12,966 bases of DNA from Myxococcales bacterium (GTDB lineage: Bacteria; Myxococcota; Myxococcia; Myxococcales; Anaeromyxobacteraceae), in contig JAJYHA010000303.1 of assembly GCA_021784995.1 (NCBI GenBank), positions 1 through 12,966 of the forward strand. Direction: 5' to 3'. Numbering within the stretch: position 1 is the stretch's first letter; every line of letters begins with the position of its first letter. The position numbers and the translations under genes are program-made. Positions 12,953 to 12,966 of the stretch are shown here, in pieces. The notes under the pieces were generated by a model. The model was not told the DNA's origin. It ran no database searches and saw only the letters and a list, made by a program, of their open reading frames with translations.

Positions 12953-12966
12953 CGCCCCGCTACTTC

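Noticed and set aside
1..12966. CRISPR arrays, tRNA or rRNA genes, insertion sequences, phage or toxin-antitoxin genes
   Set aside because: No regularly spaced repeats, cloverleaf-like segments, transposase motifs or terminal repeats were seen while reading both strands.

Overview
The window is very GC-rich, with G or C at nearly every third codon position, frequent GTG starts and stop/start overlaps. Together with the gene content this suggests a high-GC Gram-negative bacterium, such as an Anaeromyxobacter-like member of the Myxococcota. Other high-GC lineages (Rokubacteria, Betaproteobacteria) cannot be excluded. The taxonomic guess is inference. No RNA genes, CRISPR arrays, insertion sequences or phage genes were seen, and no non-coding stretch exceeds about 180 bases.

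Left edge (1-1768): the N-terminal part of a secreted, proline-rich protein runs off the window. Next comes a zinc-dependent medium-chain alcohol dehydrogenase on the same strand, followed by a perfect inverted repeat just after its stop. Its 182-base upstream region is shared with a divergent bacteriohemerythrin-like gene (1769-2248), the only convincing plus-strand gene.

Main body (2314-12905, minus strand): one uninterrupted eleven-gene run, read from right to left. It is livH-livM-livG-livF, then a periplasmic binding protein, then a second livH-livM-livG-livF, then an M20 metallopeptidase, then an amidase-signature hydrolase. The window thus holds two full sets of permease and ATPase subunits of hydrophobic/branched-chain amino acid (HAAT) ABC transporters in tandem, with one visible binding protein between them. 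A second binding protein may lie just beyond the right edge, where a possible stop codon precedes the first livH. Almost every junction overlaps by 4-8 bases, and the last five junctions are all GTGA overlaps. Only the binding-protein gene has real gaps on both sides, a strong Shine-Dalgarno sequence and a hairpin upstream, so it probably marks the start of the second cassette.

How the parts may work together: the binding protein captures a ligand in the periplasm, LivH/LivM move it across the inner membrane powered by LivG/LivF, and the translationally coupled M20 hydrolase and amidase cleave amide bonds of the imported compound in the cytoplasm. As I align it from memory, the binding protein lacks several residues that hold the alpha-amino group in E. 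coli LivJ. Both LivG proteins lack a recognisable LSGGQ signature while both LivF proteins have one. These two points, and the two-transporter-plus-two-hydrolase layout, are the parts most worth a second look. The system looks like a dedicated uptake-and-hydrolysis pathway for an amide-type or N-acyl compound of unknown identity.
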